64,000 bases of DNA, from assembly GCF_000271845.1 (NCBI RefSeq), contig NZ_JH719393.1, positions 1,332,442 to 1,396,441 of the forward strand. Reading direction: 5' to 3'. The notes under the pieces were generated by a model. That model made no database searches. It had not been told where the DNA came from and saw nothing but the letters and a program-made list of their open reading frames with translations. Shown here piece by piece: positions 60,462 to 64,000 of this stretch. Source of the stretch: Rhizobium leguminosarum bv. trifolii WSM2297 (GTDB taxonomy: Bacteria > Pseudomonadota > Alphaproteobacteria > Rhizobiales > Rhizobiaceae). The position numbers and the translations under genes are program-made. How positions within the stretch are numbered: position 1 is the stretch's first letter; every line of letters starts with the position of its first letter.

Positions 60462-61942
60462 GCGGATATTCCCTGGATGGCGAAAGGAGCGGCAATTCCG
60501 CCTGCCGCCGGTCTCAAAACGTGATGGTCGATGACGAGGATGCGGTCTGCCACCTCGTAGGCCTCCTCCGGATCGGAGGTCGCAATCAACGTCGCCCGGT
60601 CGGTGCGGGCACGGATTGCTACGATAATGTCGCGGCGGGCGCCGACATCGACGCCCTGGAAGGGTTCGTCCAGCAGCAATAACCGGCTCGGTTCCGCCTC
60701 CCAGCGGGCGATCACCGCCTTCTGCTGGTTGCCGCCGGAGAGCGACCAGACCGAGGCGAGCGGGCCTGCGGCCTTGATGCCGAAACGAGCGATTGCCTGC
60801 TCGGCCTCGCGTCGTTCGCGGCCGCCAACAAGAAAACCGCGCGGATACCATTTGGAAAGATGCGGCAGGCTGATCGTCGCCGATAGCGAATGGCCGGGCC
60901 ATGCCGGCGGCATCAGCGAGGAGCGATGGCGGTCCTCTGCTGCCATGGCGACACCTGCTGCAATCGCGTCGGCCGCGCTTTTCGGCTGGTATGGCCGACC
61001 GTCGAGGAACATCGCACCATGGCTCAATGCCGTCACGCCGAAGATCGCGTGGAGCAACCAGCTTTTGCCGGCGCCGAGCACGCCGGTCACCGCCACCACC
61101 TCGCCTTCATGCAGCGACAGATCGAAAGGATCACCGGTCGGCAGCAGCCTGATGTCGCGCATCTCGAAAATCGCCGGGCCGGTTGCCGACCGCGCATCCG
61201 GCCGCGCCGCATCCAGCCTGCGGCCGATCATCGCCTCGATGGCACTCGAAAAATCGATCGGCCGCGAGAAAGTGCCAACGACGCGGCCGCCGCGCATGAC
61301 GAGCGCGCGGTCGGCGATCACTTCGAGATCGGCGGTACGATGCGAGATATAGAGGATTGCCAAGCCCCGCTTGCGTAGCCCCAACAGAATATCGAAAAGC
61401 CGGCGGCTTTCCTCTCCGGAAAGGCTCGCTGTCGGCTCGTCGAGAATGAGGAGATCGGCCCGGTTGGCAAGCGCACGGGCGATCGCCACCAACTGCCGGT
61501 CGGCACTGGCGAGTTCGCCGAAATCGCGGTCGAGCGGCAGCATGAAGCCGGCGGCATCGAGTATCGACTGCGCCTCCCGGCGGATGCCCGCGCGCGAGAC
61601 GAAAAAGGGAGTGCTGCGATCAGCGAAACGGTTGAGAAGCAGGGCGTCGGCAACGGTCAAACCGGCCGCACCAATCAGATCCGTCGACTGATGCACGGTG
61701 ACGACACCGGCCTTTGCCGCTTCGGCCGGGCCGCGCGGCGCAAAGGGACGACCACCGAGACTGACCGTGCCGCCATCGGCCGGAAGCACGCCGGAAAGGA
61801 TTTTTACCAGCGTCGATTTGCCCGCGCCGTTTGCACCCATCAGCGCCACGATCTCACCGCGCTCGATCGAAAGATCAGCACCGGCAAGCGCGTGCGTCGA
61901 CCCGAAACTGCGGGTGATATTTTCAATGTGAATAAGCGGCAT
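60458..61942 (-). CDS. Ribose-type ABC transporter ATPase (two ATPase domains)
   Basis: A 494-residue RbsA-like protein with tandem ATPase domains. Domain 1 (about 1-230) has Walker A GANGAGKST, a family-type relaxed signature LASADRQLVAIARAL, Walker B LLILDEPTASLS and switch ISHR. Domain 2 (about 245-494) has TGVLGAGKS, a standard SGGNQQKAVIARW and Walker B LLLLDEPFQGVD. Such asymmetry is normal in this family. MSMPLIH permits a TTG start at 61948 or ATG at 61942; neither has a strong ribosome site. It is divergent from the binding-protein gene. Confidence 0.9.
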   Translation of the reverse strand: MPLIHIENITRSFGSTHALAGADLSIERGEIVALMGANGAGKSTLVKILSGVLPADGGTVSLGGRPFAPRGPAEAAKAGVVTVHQSTDLIGAAGLTVADALLLNRFADRSTPFFVSRAGIRREAQSILDAAGFMLPLDRDFGELASADRQLVAIARALANRADLLILDEPTASLSGEESRRLFDILLGLRKRGLAILYISHRTADLEVIADRALVMRGGRVVGTFSRPIDFSSAIEAMIGRRLDAARPDARSATGPAIFEMRDIRLLPTGDPFDLSLHEGEVVAVTGVLGAGKSWLLHAIFGVTALSHGAMFLDGRPYQPKSAADAIAAGVAMAAEDRHRSSLMPPAWPGHSLSATISLPHLSKWYPRGFLVGGRERREAEQAIARFGIKAAGPLASVWSLSGGNQQKAVIARWEAEPSRLLLLDEPFQGVDVGARRDIIVAIRARTDRATLIATSDPEEAYEVADRILVIDHHVLRPAAGGIAAPFAIQGISA

Positions 61943-62065
61943 CGACAAGGGTCCGGGACTGCATTTCGTATCGGGAGTGTGCCCTGTCCGGGCGGCCGAA
62001 CTCCAGGTACGCCTTTCCCTGGCGAACTGTCCTCGGGAAACAAAGAATCTCCCGCAGCCGGTAAA

Positions 62066-62118
62066 ATCGGATCATTTACTCTACTAAAAACATAGAGATT
62101 ATATCTAAATGATCCGAT
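62066..62118. promoter_or_regulatory. Nested inverted repeats in the divergent promoter region
   Basis: ATCGGATCATTT (62066-62077) and AAATGATCCGAT (62107-62118) are perfect 12-bp inverted repeats with 29 bp between. Inside lie CTCTA/TAGAG and the palindromic core AGATTATATCT (62096-62106), which differs by one base from the core at 13861-13875 upstream of msuE. The site sits between the ATPase gene and the binding-protein gene of the same transporter, so it is probably a regulator-binding region for both directions. Confidence 0.55.
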
Positions 62119-62179
62119 GCGTCGCGAGGGCTGCCGAACCTGTCAGACGACGCTTTCGTTTGCTAGAAGGAACGCGACG

Positions 62180-63226
62180 ATGAAATCCCTCGCACGGCTC
62201 GCACTGTCTGCCGCCGTCATTCCGTTCATTTTCATTCAAGGCGCACAGGCCGGCGGCCTGTCCGGTGCTCCCGCTCCCTTCGACAAGGGTGGTGTCAAGG
62301 TGGCGCTGATCAGCTATATCTCGGCCGGTGATTTTTTCCAGGCCTACCAGGCGGGCGCTGGGGCCCAGGCCAAGGCGCTGGATATCGACCTGCGCATTTT
62401 CCCGGGACGGCAGGATGCCGCCGAGCAGCGCGAACAGATCTTGCAGGCGATCAATCTCGGGGTCTCCGGCATCGTCATCGACCACGGACTACCGGAATCG
62501 CTTGGCGACGTCGTGCAACAGGCGATCGACAAGGGCATCAAGGTCGTGGCCTTCGACGTCAACCTCAACAACCCCAAGATCCCGCAGGTGGAGCAAAGCG
62601 ACCACGAGCTTGCATCGCTGGCGCTCGAGCAGGTGGTGAAGGACAACGGCAAAAGCTTCAACGCCGGTTACGTCTATGTCGCGGGCTTTGCGCCGCTCGA
62701 CCGCCGCAACGAGGTCTGGGAGAAGTTCAAGTCGGACAATTCAGGTGTGGCCGAAAAAGCCCGCTTCGGCAATGTCAGCGACACAACGGCGACGTCGACC
62801 GCCGACCAGGCAAAGGCTGCGCTCACCGCCAATCCCGATATCTCGGTGGTCTTTGCCCCCTATGACGAATTCGCCCGCGGCGTGAAGCTCGCCGCCAACG
62901 ATCTCGGCGTCGCCAAAAAGCTCAAGATTTATTCGGCTGACGTTTCGACAGCCGACATTCAGGAAATCACCGAGGAAGGCAGCCCCTGGGTCGCGACCGT
63001 CGCCACCAATCCGGCTGTCGTCGGCGCCGTCTCCATCCGCGCTGCCGCCCTCGAAATCGCCGGCCAGACGGTTCCCCATCAGATTACCGTGAAGCCGACG
63101 CTCCTGACGCAGGAGAGCCTGCGCGCGGCCGGCGTCAAGACAATCGAAGAACTGGCCGAAAAGGTCCCCGCCTTCAGCACCAGCGATGCGGTGACCGCCG
63201 GCTGGATCCCCGACAAGCTGTTTTGA
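62180..63226 (+). CDS. Ribose-type ABC transporter substrate-binding protein
   Basis: A 348-residue periplasmic protein of the LacI/RbsB-like (peripla_BP_4) fold. It has a signal peptide at about 1-24, then VKVALISYISAGDFFQAYQAGAGAQAKALDIDLRIFPGRQDAAEQREQILQAINLGVSGIVIDHG, typical of sugar-binding RbsB relatives. The ATG at 62180 has AGAAGGAACG upstream. The ATPase and permease partners are on the opposite strand. A flavoprotein gene follows after a hairpin. The association with flavin monooxygenases suggests a sulfur compound or other non-sugar ligand. Confidence 0.88.
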   Translation: MKSLARLALSAAVIPFIFIQGAQAGGLSGAPAPFDKGGVKVALISYISAGDFFQAYQAGAGAQAKALDIDLRIFPGRQDAAEQREQILQAINLGVSGIVIDHGLPESLGDVVQQAIDKGIKVVAFDVNLNNPKIPQVEQSDHELASLALEQVVKDNGKSFNAGYVYVAGFAPLDRRNEVWEKFKSDNSGVAEKARFGNVSDTTATSTADQAKAALTANPDISVVFAPYDEFARGVKLAANDLGVAKKLKIYSADVSTADIQEITEEGSPWVATVATNPAVVGAVSIRAAALEIAGQTVPHQITVKPTLLTQESLRAAGVKTIEELAEKVPAFSTSDAVTAGWIPDKLF

Positions 63227-63239
63227 GGCCTTTCACCTC

Positions 63240-63272
63240 GATCCGGCGGGAGCGTGCAGCTCGCGCCGGATC
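63240..63272 (+). terminator. Hairpin between binding-protein and flavoprotein genes
   Basis: GATCCGGC / GCCGGATC outer arms with a weakly paired interior, 14 bp past the stop, followed by ATTATTTG. It is a partial terminator or mRNA stabiliser rather than a clear end of transcription. Confidence 0.55.
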
Positions 63273-63299
63273 ATTATTTGAAGAATTGGAGTTCCGCCC

Positions 63300-64000
63300 A
63301 TGAGCCAGTCCAATGTCGTCTTTGCGGTGAGCCGCAATCCGACGCGAGAAGATCTGTTTGCCCGTGCCGAGGAGATCTCGGCCGACCTTTCCCAGCGCGC
63401 AGCCGAACTCGACCGTAACGGCCGCCCACCACTTGCCGAGATCGTCAAGCTGAAGAATGCCGGGTTGCTCAACGCGCTGCATCCCACAGAGATCGGCGGC
63501 GGCGGCCTCGATTGGGTCGACGGACTGAGGCTGGTGCGCATTCTCGCCCGCGGCGAGAGCTCGATCGGCCAGCTGCTCGGCTACCACTATGTCAACAGCC
63601 AGTACATCTACTGGGCACTCGACGGCGCCCGCGCCCATCCGCTGGGCAGCGAGACGGTGGAGAAGAGCCTCTATTGGGGCGCAGCCGTCAATCCGCGCGA
63701 TCCTGGGCTGGTGCTCACCCGCCGCGGCAACGGCTATGTGCTGAACGGCCGCAAGTCCTTCTCCACGGCAGCGCGGGTCTCCGACTACATCAATGCCAAT
63801 GCGACGCTAGACGACAAGATCGCCGGCTTCGCCGTGCCCACCAATCGCCCTGGCTACGTCGCCAATGACGACTGGGACAATATCGGGCAGCGCCTGTCCG
63901 ACAGCGGCAGCGTCGAATTCCACGACTTCCCCGTCTACGAGGAGGATTTCGTTGGTGCGCCCGCAGCTCCCGATGTCGCGCCGCCGGTGCTGTCGACCTT
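63300..64000 (+). CDS. Acyl-CoA dehydrogenase-like flavoprotein (SfnB/DszC type), 3' end outside window
   Basis: 233 residues are visible before the window ends. The N-terminal helical domain (REDLFARAEEISADLSQRAAELDRNGRPPLAEIVKLKNAGLLNALHP then GGGGLDW) and RGNGYVLNGRKSFSTAARVSDYINANATLD are typical of the SfnB/DszC group, flavin-dependent oxidoreductases of sulfur acquisition. TTGGAG lies 7 bases before the ATG at 63300. It follows a transporter binding-protein gene and lies near a monooxygenase, supporting a role in degrading an organosulfur compound. Confidence 0.82.
   Translation, partial: MSQSNVVFAVSRNPTREDLFARAEEISADLSQRAAELDRNGRPPLAEIVKLKNAGLLNALHPTEIGGGGLDWVDGLRLVRILARGESSIGQLLGYHYVNSQYIYWALDGARAHPLGSETVEKSLYWGAAVNPRDPGLVLTRRGNGYVLNGRKSFSTAARVSDYINANATLDDKIAGFAVPTNRPGYVANDDWDNIGQRLSDSGSVEFHDFPVYEEDFVGAPAAPDVAPPVLST

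Noticed and set aside
1..64000. CRISPR array, tRNA or rRNA genes, complete insertion sequence
   Set aside because: No regularly spaced repeats, no cloverleaf with TTCGA-type loop, and no transposase frame were seen.

Overview
The window looks like alpha-proteobacterial DNA of the Rhizobium etli / R. leguminosarum type. The reasons are high GC with strong codon bias, repABC-type plasmid genes with parS sites, two families of short rhizobial palindromic repeats, a FixK/FnrN-type anaerobox, and many ABC importers with oxidoreductases. It is most likely an accessory replicon (plasmid or chromid) carrying an old repABC remnant, but a chromosomal location cannot be excluded. I saw no rRNA, tRNA, CRISPR array or intact insertion sequence.

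Layout. 0-1.4 kb: the 5' part of a GntR/FCD regulator with its own palindromic operator, and two small stress-type proteins. 1.7-5.8 kb: surface polysaccharide genes (O-antigen ligase/polymerase-like protein, nucleotide-sugar 4,6-dehydratase, initiating sugar-phosphate transferase). 6.0-9.1 kb: repA and repB intact with two identical parS sites, but repC is a decayed remnant, so this is a partition module without an initiator. 9.3-12.2 kb: an unrecognised small protein, a SARP/BTAD-TPR regulator and an XRE regulator. 12.5-18.7 kb: a fosmidomycin-resistance-type MFS exporter, then an organosulfur-flavoured set (MsuE-type FMN reductase, MetQNI-type importer, and a convergent flavin monooxygenase). 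18.8-21 kb: methylmalonyl-CoA mutase.

21-32.3 kb: a sugar or polyol catabolic region with a FAH-family enzyme, two Gfo/Idh/MocA dehydrogenases, a VOC protein, an AraC regulator, a complete family-1 sugar importer, and a 667-residue fusion of a Gfo/Idh/MocA dehydrogenase with an aldo-keto reductase. 32.3-39.6 kb: gbsR-type regulator plus cydDCABX (cytochrome bd oxidase, its ABC exporter and the CydX small subunit), preceded by an anaerobox at the -41.5 position of a candidate promoter. 39.7-43.3 kb: HupE, a 2-hydroxyacid dehydrogenase, a Tim44-like protein and YbaK.

43.6-51.6 kb: a second sugar-type importer in one tight unit with a glycerophosphodiesterase, a LacI regulator and an inositol-monophosphatase-family enzyme, facing a second divergent GDPD-like protein. 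This suggests uptake and breakdown of a glycerophosphodiester, possibly glycerophosphoinositol. 51.7-64 kb: a large minus-strand run (ribose-type ATPase and permease, flavin monooxygenase, dipeptide-type importer, class V aminotransferase) divergent from a ribose-type binding protein and an SfnB/DszC-like flavoprotein that runs off the window. This is probably a second organosulfur or xenobiotic scavenging locus, and it may depend on the MsuE reductase 50 kb away.
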